From an uncultured Acidobacteriota bacterium (GTDB lineage Bacteria > Acidobacteriota > UBA6911 > RPQK01 > JAJDTT01), in assembly GCA_951812665.1 (NCBI GenBank), contig CATOST010000010.1, positions 1-64,000 of the forward strand: 64,000 nucleotides of DNA. Reading direction: 5' to 3'. The notes under the pieces were generated by a model. That model had not been told where the DNA came from. It saw only the letters and a program-made list of their open reading frames with translations, and ran no database searches. The translations under genes were made by a program, and so were the position numbers. Of the stretch, positions 1 to 8,915 are shown one piece after another (the stretch's first letter is position 1; each line of letters starts with the position of its first letter).

Positions 1-645
1 CTCCTCCAAGCGCCGGGTGTAGAGGTCCCCGGATCGGTCATCTGGCTGTAGTGGGGACCGAAGCTGGGGATCTCGGTCTTCCGGTCCCGGTGGAACCCTT
101 CCGGGCCGTTCCAATAGATGTAGGTGTTGATGCTGTGGTCACCGTCCCTTCATGTGGTTGTGGACCACGATCTCGGGCCAGCCGTCCCGGTTCAGGTCCA
201 CCGTCTGGAGGGCCGAGGAAGAATAGGCGGGAAGATCGGTCCGGTTGGTCCGGCTGTAGGTGCCCCCCTCGCCGCCCCAGTAGATGAACACCGGAAGGGT
301 GCGGGTGCGGCCGGACATGTAGTTGGACAGCACCAGGTCCAGGTGCCCCGTCCCGGTTCAGGTCGGCGATGCCGCACTCGATCGGCGAGTGACCCTCCAA
401 CTCCACCTTGCCCTCCAGCGTGGGAATCCCTTCGGGGGTCCCCCAGAGCAGGTAGCTGTTGCCGGTATATTTTCCGGGTCTCGGGATCGAAGCTCCCCAC
501 CAGCATGAAATCCAGGTTCCCGTCCGAGTTCAGGTCGGCCAGTTCCACGTTTGCCGGCAGGCAGGACCTGGCTCCAGCTCCGCTCCGGTGAGTAAGCCGT
601 CCCGGTCCCCCCAGAAGATCTCGTAGATACCGTACAGCTTCCGGG
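1..645 (-). pseudogene. Frame-broken 3' part of the FG-GAP repeat gene
   Basis: On the minus strand the FG-GAP coding pattern continues from about 645 down to base 1, but the reading frame jumps repeatedly. The order of frames that keeps the repeat (LYGIYEIFWG, then DLNSDGNLDF, then SYLLWGTPEG, then HLDLVLSNYM with YWGGEGGTYS and DLNRDGWPEI, then INTYIYWNGPEGF) changes near 640, 560, 475, 345, 143 and 25. Each change fits one inserted or lost base, for instance an extra G in the run near 345. Three more propeller blades are recoverable this way. The gene continues beyond the window. Clustering of the shifts in the last 0.65 kb, with none in the preceding 1.9 kb, suggests poor assembly at a contig end rather than slow decay, but true pseudogenisation cannot be excluded. 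Confidence 0.75.
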
Positions 646-2538
646 AAAGAGCAGATCCAGATAGCCGTCCTGGTTCAGGTCCGCCACCCGGTTGTTGCTG
701 CACCGCTGGTTCTTCAGGGGGAGCGAGGTCCGGCGGGTGTCGGCGTAGCCCTCTTCCCCTCCCCAGTAGATGGTCCCCAGCTTCCGGCCCCGTCCGTGAG
801 TGAAGACCAGTTCCAGGTAGCCGTCCCGGTTCAGGTCGGCTGCGCTCACCCCATGGGCGTTCGCGGCGGCCAGTTCCTGCCGGTTCCCGGGGGAGTATCC
901 CTCCCGGCTTCCCCAATAGAGCCAACTGTATCCGACGTAGGAGTTGGTCAGGACCAGATCGTTGAAGCCGTCGTCGTTGAGGTCGGCGACGGCGACGGCG
1001 TAGGCTCCGCGTCCCGGCAGCGCCGTCCGGGAGGCGGTGGAATAGTAGTGATGGGGGTTGCCCCAGTAAATGTTGTTCACGACCTGGCCGGCGTGCTTGC
1101 CGCTCCATCGGTTCACCAGCACCAAATCCAGGTTTCCATCGAGGTTCAGGTCGGCCACGTTGACGCTGTTGCCGCCGAACCCCTGCAGTTCGGTCCGCAT
1201 ATACGGCGCGAAGCCGCTGGAACTCCCCCAGTAGACGTAGGAGGGGACGTCGGCAGACTTGCCGTCATGGGCGTTGGCGAAGACCAGGTCCAGGTGGCCG
1301 TCCCGGTTCAGGTCACCCGAAGCCACGTCGGCCGGAGCCAGGGTCGGGAGCTGGGACCGGCGTTGGACTGAGAAACCCTCGGTTCCGCCCCAGTAAACGT
1401 AGGACTCGGGTAGCGGATCCTCATTCGAGGAGTTGGACACGGCCAGGTCCAGGTATCCGTTTCCGTCCAGGTCGGCGATGTCGGAGCCGGTGGGAGCGAT
1501 GGCCGGAAGGGTCTGGTTGCGGGACGGGACCGGTCCGTCCTTGCCGCCGAAGAACAGGAGGAGGCTACCGTCCTGGGCGCCCTCGCCCGAGACCGTGACC
1601 ACCACGTCGTCGTAACCGTCGCGGTCCAGATCGCCGGACCCGACACTGCCCGGAGGAGCCGTCTCCGCCTCCCAGGAGCGGTCGGCGGTGTAGACGCCCT
1701 GCCGGCCCAGGAACACCTGCACCCCCTTCGTCTGGGGACTGTTGTTGACGAAGATCAGATCGGGGTCCCCATCCGCGTTCACGTCACCGCTGGCCACGTC
1801 CCGGGCGCCGCGGGTGGGGACCAGTCCCGGACGGTCGGGATCGAAACCGTTGGCGCTGCCCCAGTAGATGTAGGAGGAGAGGTCCACCTTGGGCGAGATC
1901 TTCTCCGCTCCCGCCTCCACCCCCTGATTGGCGAAGACCAGGTCCGGATACCCGTCGGAATTCAAATCCCGGGCCACCACACCCGCCGCCCAGCGGGTGG
2001 GCAGTTCGGTGCGTCCAACGCGAGAATATCCGTCCCGGCTCCCCCAGTAGACGTACGCCGTGCGGACACCCGGGTAGTTGTGGATGTAGTTGCAGAAGAC
2101 CAGATCGGGATAGCCGTCCCGGTTCAGGTCCGCAACCGCCGACCGGCCGCCGCCGAAGGAGGGGAGCCGAGTGACTTGATCGGTCCGGTCCATCAAGCCG
2201 TAGACCACCTGCGCCAGGGGCCGTTCCCGCCAGAGTTCGGGCAGCAGGGAGCGAGGACCGTCGGCGCTGCCCCAGTAGACGAGCGCGTCCACCACACTCA
2301 TGTTGTCGTGGGTGTTGCTCAGGACCAGGTCCACGTACCCGTCCCGGTTCAGATCCCACTGGTTGATGACCTGGACTGTCCCCTTTCTGGAAACGTAGAG
2401 GTTCGCTCCTGCGTTCCCCAAGGTCCCTTGGCTGAAATCCTCGAAATCGGCATGCCGGACGTTGCCGTCCTTGGGGTAAGACACGCCCATGAACCCCAAC
2501 CAAAACACCCCCAGGACTGCCAGCCGTCGTTTGAACAT
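358..2538 (-). CDS. Secreted FG-GAP/VCBS repeat protein (frame lost near its 3' end)
   Basis: An N-terminal signal peptide (KRR, then a hydrophobic core to about residue 20) precedes eleven in-frame repeats of roughly 50-65 residues. Each carries a D-L-N-x-D-G-Y-x-D-L loop and a Y-x-Y-W-G-S motif. Such DxNxDG loops bind calcium in the blades of FG-GAP/VCBS beta-propellers (family knowledge), so an extracellular or surface propeller is expected; its ligand cannot be read from sequence. It starts 20 bp after the stop of the redoxin gene on the same strand, so the two are probably cotranscribed. From about residue 630 the open frame is no longer the FG-GAP frame, and the stop at 358 is an artefact of that shift; three further blades lie in other frames downstream. 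I would treat the last 90 or so residues of this ORF as not real. Confidence 0.8.
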   Translation of the reverse strand: MFKRRLAVLGVFWLGFMGVSYPKDGNVRHADFEDFSQGTLGNAGANLYVSRKGTVQVINQWDLNRDGYVDLVLSNTHDNMSVVDALVYWGSADGPRSLLPELWRERPLAQVVYGLMDRTDQVTRLPSFGGGRSAVADLNRDGYPDLVFCNYIHNYPGVRTAYVYWGSRDGYSRVGRTELPTRWAAGVVARDLNSDGYPDLVFANQGVEAGAEKISPKVDLSSYIYWGSANGFDPDRPGLVPTRGARDVASGDVNADGDPDLIFVNNSPQTKGVQVFLGRQGVYTADRSWEAETAPPGSVGSGDLDRDGYDDVVVTVSGEGAQDGSLLLFFGGKDGPVPSRNQTLPAIAPTGSDIADLDGNGYLDLAVSNSSNEDPLPESYVYWGGTEGFSVQRRSQLPTLAPADVASGDLNRDGHLDLVFANAHDGKSADVPSYVYWGSSSGFAPYMRTELQGFGGNSVNVADLNLDGNLDLVLVNRWSGKHAGQVVNNIYWGNPHHYYSTASRTALPGRGAYAVAVADLNDDGFNDLVLTNSYVGYSWLYWGSREGYSPGNRQELAAANAHGVSAADLNRDGYLELVFTHGRGRKLGTIYWGGEEGYADTRRTSLPLKNQRCSNNRVADLNQDGYLDLLFPGSCTVSTRSSGGTGTAYSPERSWSQVLPAGKRGTGRPELGREPGFHAGGELRSRDPENIPATATCSGGPPKGFPRWRARWSWRVTRRSSAASPT

Positions 2539-2557
2539 ATCGATCTCCGCCTCTCTG

Positions 2558-3148
2558 CTATTTCCTGGCCAGGTCCGCGATGAAGCACCCCACAGCCCGG
2601 GTCTCCGGTTCCGCGACCGTTTCCCCTTGGAGCACGGATTCCAGGGCCAGCTTCAGGTCGCGGCGATTGGGTTGGGCTCTGGCCTTTCCGAAATCGGGAT
2701 ACCGGTCGTCGATACGCCCACGGTAGACGAGCCTTCCGCCGGCGTCGAACACGGCCGCTTCAGGAGTGACCCGGGCGCCGGTGAGGCGGACCAGGTCGTG
2801 GTGGGAATCACGAAGGATCTCGCCCGGAACTTGATATTCCTCCGCGTGCCGCCCGATGGACCCGGCCTCTTCCTGCGGATCCACATAAACCAGCCAGAAC
2901 CGCACCCCTCGGGGCGAGAACGACTCGTGCAGCCGCCGCAGCTCGGGCGCATACCGGTTGGCGATGGGACAATCGCTGCGCATGAACAGGAAGACGCTGG
3001 CCGGGCCCGCGTCCGCGAGCGGGTCCACGCGCTCCCCCGAAAGGTTCACCAGGTTCAATCCCGAGGGGCCCGAACCGCAGCCCCAGAAGATCAATAGGCT
3101 CAGAAGCCAAGCCGCCACGCCGGATCGACACCGTCGAAAAGCCGTCAC
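2558..3148 (-). CDS. Redoxin (thioredoxin-fold) lipoprotein
   Basis: 196 residues. The N-terminus has basic residues, a hydrophobic stretch and a Cys (FWGCGSG, about residue 24) that looks like a lipoprotein processing site. A thioredoxin-like domain follows: the FLFMRSDCPIANRYAPEL motif (about 54-71) aligns with the peroxidatic/redox Cys region of AhpC/TSA-type redoxins, then VRFWLVYVDP and the TPEAAVFD strand containing the cis-Pro position. Only one Cys is in the active-site motif; another Cys lies in AVGCFIAD at the C-terminus, a tail common in this redoxin group. It probably acts on disulfides or peroxides at the periplasmic face. It is first in a two-gene unit with the FG-GAP gene and divergent from the CRTAC1 gene (66 bp apart). 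Substrate unknown. Confidence 0.75.
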   Translation of the reverse strand: MTAFRRCRSGVAAWLLSLLIFWGCGSGPSGLNLVNLSGERVDPLADAGPASVFLFMRSDCPIANRYAPELRRLHESFSPRGVRFWLVYVDPQEEAGSIGRHAEEYQVPGEILRDSHHDLVRLTGARVTPEAAVFDAGGRLVYRGRIDDRYPDFGKARAQPNRRDLKLALESVLQGETVAEPETRAVGCFIADLARK

Positions 3149-3214
3149 GCTTCAATTTTTACATGATGCGCCAGCGTACGCGAGCGATCTCCTCATCTTG
3201 CTAGACTGGCAGAG

Positions 3215-4891
3215 ATGATCGCGACGTTGCTGCTTCTTCTCTCAAGCGGCGTTCACTTCACGGAGGTGAGCCGCGAAGCGGGGCTGAACTTTCAGCACCG
3301 GGGCGGCGGCAGCGCCAAGGACCATATCCTGGAGACGGTGGGCAGCGGCGTCGGTTGGATCGACTTCGACCAGGACGGCTGGCTCGATCTGTATGCCGTC
3401 AACGGCGGCCTCTGGGAGGAACTGGGAACGGGGAAGCGAAGCGTCTCCAACGCACTTTTCCGCAACCGGAGGGACGGCAGTTTCCGTCTGGTGACGTCCG
3501 AGGCGGGCGTGGAGGGGCGCCATTGGGGCATGGGAGTGACCGTCGCCGATTACGACAACGACGGTTGGCCCGATCTCTACGTCTGCAACTACGGGCCCAA
3601 CGTCCTCTACCGGAACAACGGCGACGGCACCTTTCGGGACGTGACCCGGGAAGCGGGGGTAGGGGATCCGTCCTGGAGTTCCAGCGCCGCCTTCGCCGAC
3701 GCGAACGGGGACGGATGGCTGGACCTTTACGTAGCCAACTACGTGGAATTCGACCACGGGAATCCGCCGGCCGCATCACCCGATTGCCAGTACCGCGGGG
3801 TCCAGGTCCACTGTGGGCCGGGGGGACTTCCGGCGGCCCGGGACACCTTCTACCTGAGCAACGGCGACAGCAGCTTCCGGCAAGCCACCAAGGCGGCCGG
3901 TATGGACGCACCGGCCGCCTACGGGATGGGCGCCGTCTGGTGCGACTACGACAGCGACGGCGACAGCGACCTCTACGTGGCCAACGATTCCATGGCCAAC
4001 TACCTCTTCCGCAATCGGGGGGACGGAACCTTCGAGGAACGGGGACTGGTGGCGGCCGTCGCCTTCAACGAGGACGGGCAGGCCCAGGCCGGCATGGGGA
4101 TCACCTTCGGAGACTACGACCGGGACGGACGCTTCGACGTCTACGTCACCAACTTCTCGGCAGACTACAACACCCTGTACCGGAACCTGGGAGGCGACCG
4201 CTTCCGGGATGTCACCCGTGCCACCGGATTGAGCCTGCCCAGTCTGCGTTTCCTGGGGTGGAGCACCCACTTCTTCGACTACGACAACGACGGCTGGGAG
4301 GACCTCTTCGTGGCCAACGGACACGTCTTCCCGCAAGTGGACACCCGGCCCGTGGGCACCCGTTTCCGGCAGAGGAGCCTCCTCTTGAGGAACCTGGGCA
4401 ACGGCCGCTTCCGGGATGTGGCCTCGGACGAGGCGCTGGGGCTGTCCCAAGCCTATTCCAGCCGTGGCGCCGCACTTGCCGACTTCGACAACGACGGTGA
4501 CGTGGACGTGGCCGTCTCCAACATGGACGGAGGGCTTTCCCTCTACCGCAACGACGGAAGCAAGGGTCATTGGCTGCGCTTGCGGCTGGAGGGGAAGGAG
4601 TCCAACCGGAGCGCGGTCGGGACTCTGGTCAGACTCATGGCTGGCGGAACCACGCAGATCCGGGAAGTTCGGGCCGGGTCGGGTTACCAGTCGTCGGACG
4701 AACCGCGGCTGCACTTCGGGTTGGGGACGGCCAGCGAGGTCCAGAGGATCGAGGTGCGCTGGAGCCGGGGGCGGCGGCAGGTTGTCGAGAATTTGAAGGC
4801 GGATCGGGAGTACGTGCTAAAAGAAGGAGGAAAGAGGCAAGTGGAAAGAGGAAAAAGAGAAGAGAGAAGAGATGGTGTTGGAGACGATTGA
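3215..4891 (+). CDS. CRTAC1 family FG-GAP protein with ASPIC/UnbV domain
   Basis: 558 residues, starting at ATG 3215 after GGCAGAG; a very short hydrophobic leader (MIATLLLLLSSG) serves as the export signal. FG-GAP/VCBS blades run from about 45 to 440, each with a D-x-D-x-D-G loop (DFDQDGWLDL, DYDNDGWPDL, DANGDGWLDL, DYDSDGDSDL, DYDRDGRFDV, DYDNDGWEDL, DFDNDGDVDV). They are followed by the ASPIC/UnbV domain at about 450-540 (HWLRLRLEGKESNRSAVG and RAGSGYQSSDEPRLHFGLG), the standard CRTAC1 architecture. Function is unproven in the family; extracellular binding is likely. The last 20 residues (KRQVERGKREERRDG) come from a purine-rich tract that looks added to the end of the gene. The molybdoenzyme gene follows after about 40 bp. 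Confidence 0.88.
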   Translation: MIATLLLLLSSGVHFTEVSREAGLNFQHRGGGSAKDHILETVGSGVGWIDFDQDGWLDLYAVNGGLWEELGTGKRSVSNALFRNRRDGSFRLVTSEAGVEGRHWGMGVTVADYDNDGWPDLYVCNYGPNVLYRNNGDGTFRDVTREAGVGDPSWSSSAAFADANGDGWLDLYVANYVEFDHGNPPAASPDCQYRGVQVHCGPGGLPAARDTFYLSNGDSSFRQATKAAGMDAPAAYGMGAVWCDYDSDGDSDLYVANDSMANYLFRNRGDGTFEERGLVAAVAFNEDGQAQAGMGITFGDYDRDGRFDVYVTNFSADYNTLYRNLGGDRFRDVTRATGLSLPSLRFLGWSTHFFDYDNDGWEDLFVANGHVFPQVDTRPVGTRFRQRSLLLRNLGNGRFRDVASDEALGLSQAYSSRGAALADFDNDGDVDVAVSNMDGGLSLYRNDGSKGHWLRLRLEGKESNRSAVGTLVRLMAGGTTQIREVRAGSGYQSSDEPRLHFGLGTASEVQRIEVRWSRGRRQVVENLKADREYVLKEGGKRQVERGKREERRDGVGDD

Positions 4892-4903
4892 ATGCCTTGG
4901 CGA

Positions 4904-4923
4904 GTTTCACCGTGGACTGCTAA
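4904..4923 (+). repeat. Tail fragment of the dispersed repeat
   Basis: The short segment TTTCACCGTGGACTGCTAA lies between the CRTAC1 stop and the next start. It matches the end of the dispersed element found at 11693-11782 and 57895-58045 (TTTCACCACGGACTG) with two changes. Only the end is present, so it is either a remnant or a separate short repeat. Confidence 0.45.
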
Positions 4924-4932
4924 CCTTTGGTC

Positions 4933-6045
4933 ATGAGACTTGACGAGAATTCCGGGCGGATCAGTCGGCGCCGGTGGTTCGGGTACGCCTCCGCGTTGTT
5001 GCTGACGCGATCGGTCCGGGGCCAGGCCCAATCGACTCAGGGCACTCCGCTGGAGGATGATCGAGTCTCTCTGAGCTCCATGGCGGACGTGGAGGGAACG
5101 CTGACTCCCACCGACCGATTCTTTGTTCGGAGCCACCATTCGCAGCCCCGGCTGTCGCTCAAGACTTGGCGATTGCGGGTGGAGGGTGCGGTGGCCAATC
5201 CCCTGGAGCTGTCCTTTCCGGACCTGGTGGAGACCTCCACCAAGTCCCTGGAGGGGCTCTTGGAATGCGCCGGAAACCGGACGGGCCTGGTGAGCAACGG
5301 TCTCTGGGAGGGGGTCCCCCTGTCCGACCTGATCCGTGAGGCCCAACCCAAGGAGGGGTCCAAGAGGGTCTTGCTCCAGGGAGCGGACAAGGGATCCCTG
5401 ATACCCGACATGCCCGAGTCCCCCTACTCCCGGATCCTGCCATTGGAAAAATGCCTGGCTCCCGAGACCCTGGTGGCCTTCAAGCTCAACGGGCAGTTTC
5501 TGCCCCGGCGCAACGGCTTTCCGGCCCGGGCCTTCATTCCGGGCTGGTACGGCATGGACTCGGTCAAGTGGTTGACCCGGATCCGCATCCTGGACGCCTT
5601 CGACTGGCCCTCGGACTACTATTCCAGCGGCATGGATCTGCTCTACCAGAAGTATGTCAAGTTCGGGACGCAGGAGCAGATCACCGGCCGGGTCTCGGAG
5701 ATCCAGGTCAATTCCGGGTTCTCCTTTCCGCCTCCGGGGGCCAACCTGGCTCCGGGCCGGTATCCGGTTCGGGGCTTTGCCTGGGCCGGTCCCCACCGGG
5801 TGGGAGCCGTCCAGGTCAGTCCCGACCGGGGCAGGAGTTGGAGCCCGGCCCGGCTGGAAGGCGAATCCCGCCCCTTTACCTGGGTCCGGTGGAGCTATGA
5901 CTGGGCGGCGCCCAAGGGAGAACATTTGCTGATGGCCCGGGCTCAGGACCATCGGGGACGCTGGCAGCCGACTCGCCGAGACACCAACAGAACCGACGGA
6001 TACGAACTCAACTGGTACCCCTCCGTCCAATGCAACGTGCTCTGA
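4933..6045 (+). CDS. Tat-exported molybdopterin oxidoreductase, sulfite oxidase-like
   Basis: 370 residues from ATG 4933 (an in-frame TTG at 4927 is possible). The N-terminus SRRRWFGYASALLL is a twin-arginine signal. The oxidoreductase molybdopterin-binding domain runs about 55-245 and carries the Cys that ligates Mo (LLECAGNRTG, Cys112), followed by the conserved W-G/W-Y-G-M-D-S-V-K-W region (FIPGWYGMDSVKWL). The C-terminal 110 residues match the Mo-cofactor dimerisation domain of sulfite oxidases (ITGRVSEIQV to GYELNWYPSVQCN). Expected reaction: periplasmic oxidation of sulfite or a related oxyanion; electron acceptor unknown. The downstream TPR gene overlaps by 16 bp, so translation is likely coupled. 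MobA for cofactor maturation is encoded at 32800-33423, although that enzyme makes the dinucleotide form, which sulfite oxidases do not usually use. Confidence 0.88.
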   Translation: MRLDENSGRISRRRWFGYASALLLTRSVRGQAQSTQGTPLEDDRVSLSSMADVEGTLTPTDRFFVRSHHSQPRLSLKTWRLRVEGAVANPLELSFPDLVETSTKSLEGLLECAGNRTGLVSNGLWEGVPLSDLIREAQPKEGSKRVLLQGADKGSLIPDMPESPYSRILPLEKCLAPETLVAFKLNGQFLPRRNGFPARAFIPGWYGMDSVKWLTRIRILDAFDWPSDYYSSGMDLLYQKYVKFGTQEQITGRVSEIQVNSGFSFPPPGANLAPGRYPVRGFAWAGPHRVGAVQVSPDRGRSWSPARLEGESRPFTWVRWSYDWAAPKGEHLLMARAQDHRGRWQPTRRDTNRTDGYELNWYPSVQCNVL

Positions 6046-7415
6046 TCCTGATCCCGGCTGCCCTCGCCGCCGGCTTCCTGTCCCTCGGTTCGGCGGTGCC
6101 GCTGGGGTCGGCTGGGGCACCGGTCCAGGACGCCCCCCTCCTCTCCGACCTGGAAGGCCCCCAGAGCCGGCAGGCCTTGGCGCGACTGCAACAGTTCTTC
6201 CGGACCGTGTCGGACGCGAGGGTCCCCGCCGTCCTGCACGAGGTCCTGGCGGAAACGACGGCCGCCGCAGCGCACACCATGATCCTGGAGGAGTACCACC
6301 GCCGAAAGCTCCACGCCCAGGGCCGGACGACCTTGGAGGCGCTGAGCAAGGAGCACCCGCGTCGTGCCATCTATGCGATCGACCTGGTGCAGTTGGCGAT
6401 CCTGGAAGGAAATCCGGAGAGAGCCAAGGCGGACCTGCGGTCGGCCGCGGCCCGGTTCCCCCATGACACCGACCTGCACGCCAGCCTGGGGCGCTGGTTG
6501 TACGGACGGCAGCAGACCGATCTTGCCCTGGCCGAGTTGCTTCGGGCCCAGCGGTCCGGCCTGAACGACCCTCAGACGAATCTGGTTCTGGCCAGCCTTC
6601 TGGCCCGCGCCGGGGCGTTGGAAGACGCCATCGACACCGCCGCTTCCATCGTCTTCACGCCCGGCCTGGACTCTGTGATCCGGGGAGAAGCGGCGGCTCT
6701 GGCCGGCAAGAGCCACGCCATTTTGCGCAACGAGGCCAAGGCGGTGGAGTTTCTGGACCGGGCCATCCAATTGTCTCCGCAGGTGGAGGACTACTATCTC
6801 TCCATGGCCAGCGCTCACCAGCAGGCCGACAATCCGGCGGCGGCCGCCCAAGCTCTGAAACGCGGCTGGGACCGGCTTCCCGGGGCGCCCGGGATCGGAC
6901 AGAATCTGAGCCGCCAACTGCTGGCCGCCGGCGACGCCGAGGAAGCGGTCCGGGTGCTGGTGCTCCTGACCTCTCGGCACCCGAACCACGCGGATGCGCT
7001 CCGCCTGCTGGCCCAGGCCTACCGGTCCGCCGGGGATGCGGCCAAGGCGTCCCAGACCTGGCGGAGATTGATCCGGCAGCAGCCCCGATACCCCATGGCC
7101 AACATCTTCCTGGCCCAGTCCCTGGCCGAGGAGGGGGCTCCCCCCGATCAGGTCCTGGCCGCCCTGGACCGGGCGGAGCAGATCTCCCCGCAGGACGCGG
7201 ACCTCTACTACCTGAGGGGACGGATCTTCAACTCCCTGGGACGCCATCAGGACGCCGTGGCCCAACTCCAACGGGCCATCCGGCTCCAGCCCGGCTTCTC
7301 GGGCGCCTACTACCAACTGGGTCTGGCCTACCAACAGTTGGGGCAGCCGGAACTGGCCCAAGAGCAGTTCCGGCGCCGGTCCCACCTGGAGGAGGGGACG
7401 GGCCGGACCCGGTGA
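6030..7415 (+). CDS. Secreted TPR repeat protein
   Basis: 461 residues from ATG 6030, inside the end of the molybdoenzyme gene. Signal peptide at 1-26 (MQRALILIPAALAAGFLSLG). The rest is helical with about nine TPR units, clearest at 185-225 (LVLASLLARAGALEDAID), 320-360 and 385-450 (ADLYYLRGRIFNSLGRHQDA and FSGAYYQLGLAYQQLGQPE). TPR arrays are protein-binding scaffolds; there is no catalytic motif. Overlap with the sulfite-oxidase-like gene suggests a periplasmic partner role for that enzyme, which is inference only. Its stop codon (7413-7415) directly abuts the stop of the convergent gene at 7416, with no intergenic base. Confidence 0.82.
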   Translation: MQRALILIPAALAAGFLSLGSAVPLGSAGAPVQDAPLLSDLEGPQSRQALARLQQFFRTVSDARVPAVLHEVLAETTAAAAHTMILEEYHRRKLHAQGRTTLEALSKEHPRRAIYAIDLVQLAILEGNPERAKADLRSAAARFPHDTDLHASLGRWLYGRQQTDLALAELLRAQRSGLNDPQTNLVLASLLARAGALEDAIDTAASIVFTPGLDSVIRGEAAALAGKSHAILRNEAKAVEFLDRAIQLSPQVEDYYLSMASAHQQADNPAAAAQALKRGWDRLPGAPGIGQNLSRQLLAAGDAEEAVRVLVLLTSRHPNHADALRLLAQAYRSAGDAAKASQTWRRLIRQQPRYPMANIFLAQSLAEEGAPPDQVLAALDRAEQISPQDADLYYLRGRIFNSLGRHQDAVAQLQRAIRLQPGFSGAYYQLGLAYQQLGQPELAQEQFRRRSHLEEGTGRTR

Positions 7416-8909
7416 CTACTTGAACTGGAACGAGTAGAGCTTGGCGTTCTTGAAGTAGATCCGCAGCTTGATGGGCCGGTCCTTCAGACCACTGAGGTCG
7501 CTCTTTCCGTTCCAGGACGCGACGTGGGCCACGCCCGTGGTAGTGATGGGATCGGCATCCTCGAACCCGTAGCCCTCGATTGCGTGGTGGTCGGATCCGA
7601 TGATCTCCGCCCGGACCTCACAGGGGCCCGCGCCCCACTGCCGCAGGGCCGACCGGACGTTGAGATAGAGGCGGTCCCCGCTGAAGGTGAAAGAACGGGT
7701 CACCACCTCGCTGTAGGGATAGCGCTGGCGCTCGTGACCATGAACCCCATCCAGGGAGACGAAGCCGTCCGGCGGCGTCACCGCCAGACCCACGGCCCCC
7801 AGGGCCTTGTCCCCCAAGTGGTACAGGCTCTCGGGGGAACGCCAGTTCACTCCGGTGTAGTAGTTGAGCATACGCCCCTCGTGGACCTTGGGGTCCTGGG
7901 CATAGACCACGGCCGAGTCGAAGCTGCCGTTGGGACCGGCCGGTATGAAGGGCTCCCGGTAGTCCCGATTGTAGTGGATGCCGTTACGGCTGAAGACGGC
8001 CTGGGGCAGGATGCTGGTGTTGGTGGTCCGGAAGTTCCAGAGCATTCCCACGTACATCCCCTCATAGACGGTGACGGCCAGGTGGTAGAACTGGAGGTCC
8101 GGGTAGTCCTGCTCGTCCGGGAGGATGATGGTCTCGGGCTGGCTCCAGTGGATCATGTCGGGGCTCTCGGCGCGGCCGATGAGCCGCTTGCCCAGGGGAC
8201 AACGAAGATGAGCGCAGTTCTCCATGTGCACGGCGTAGGTCTGACGAATCGGGTCCCATCCCATGAAGCCGGTAGGCCCCCAGCGCCCCACCCGGGGAGA
8301 GGTGTCGATGATGGGATTGTTCTCGTAGGCCGTCCACTGGAAGCCGTCGGGTGAGTAGTAGAGGTCGAACTGCATCCCCGGCGTCCCGGTGGTCCCCGTG
8401 CGCTCCAGCCCCTTGTAACGCTTGGCCGGATCCTTCTCGTGCCGGTCCTTGAAAAAGTAGGGCCGGAACTGCTCCCGGGGGAGGATGTTGTTCTCACGGG
8501 AACCCTGGAACTCCGCCTTGCCCAAGTTGGGCTTCTCCCAATGGAGACCGTCCTTGGAAACGGCGATGCAGACCATCCCGCCGCCGGATTCGACGATGAA
8601 CTCTCCCTGATCCTGGCTGGCCTTGTAGGAATTCACGCCATACCACATCCGGAAGAGGCCCTCTTCCTCCTCGTAGATCACCTTGCTGACCCGGACGTCA
8701 TTGCCCTCCCAGGGCTTCTCGGGACGAATGATGGGGTTGTGGTCGACTTTCCGGGCGGGATTCAGGACCTGGCGCGTGGCCAGCATGCTCTCGATCAGAT
8801 AGTCGTCGATGAAGAACTGCTTCTGGGACCCGATGTGGATCAGACCCGCCTGGACGTGGACGGCCAGGAGCCACCCGCAGATTGCCATGGTGCCGATTTT
8901 CGTGTGCAT
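7416..8909 (-). CDS. Secreted five-bladed beta-propeller, glycosidase-like (GH32/43 type)
   Basis: 497 residues with a signal peptide (KIGTMAICGWLLAVHVQA). The start of the mature protein, HIGSQKQFFIDDYLIES, with following NPIIRPEKPWEGNDVRVSKV, is typical of a family of predicted glycoside hydrolase-like propellers common in Acidobacteriota and Planctomycetota. FRMWYGV, WGPTGFMGWDPI, VGMLWNFRT and NSYKASQD fall where blades with acidic residues would form the active site. Possible catalytic acids (Asp in FIDDYLI, Asp in MGWDPI) are guesses; substrate unknown. It is the last gene of a minus-strand group with the thiamine diphosphate enzyme 6 bp upstream and an alpha/beta hydrolase. Confidence 0.65.
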   Translation of the reverse strand: MHTKIGTMAICGWLLAVHVQAGLIHIGSQKQFFIDDYLIESMLATRQVLNPARKVDHNPIIRPEKPWEGNDVRVSKVIYEEEEGLFRMWYGVNSYKASQDQGEFIVESGGGMVCIAVSKDGLHWEKPNLGKAEFQGSRENNILPREQFRPYFFKDRHEKDPAKRYKGLERTGTTGTPGMQFDLYYSPDGFQWTAYENNPIIDTSPRVGRWGPTGFMGWDPIRQTYAVHMENCAHLRCPLGKRLIGRAESPDMIHWSQPETIILPDEQDYPDLQFYHLAVTVYEGMYVGMLWNFRTTNTSILPQAVFSRNGIHYNRDYREPFIPAGPNGSFDSAVVYAQDPKVHEGRMLNYYTGVNWRSPESLYHLGDKALGAVGLAVTPPDGFVSLDGVHGHERQRYPYSEVVTRSFTFSGDRLYLNVRSALRQWGAGPCEVRAEIIGSDHHAIEGYGFEDADPITTTGVAHVASWNGKSDLSGLKDRPIKLRIYFKNAKLYSFQFK

Positions 8910-8915
8910 TTGATT

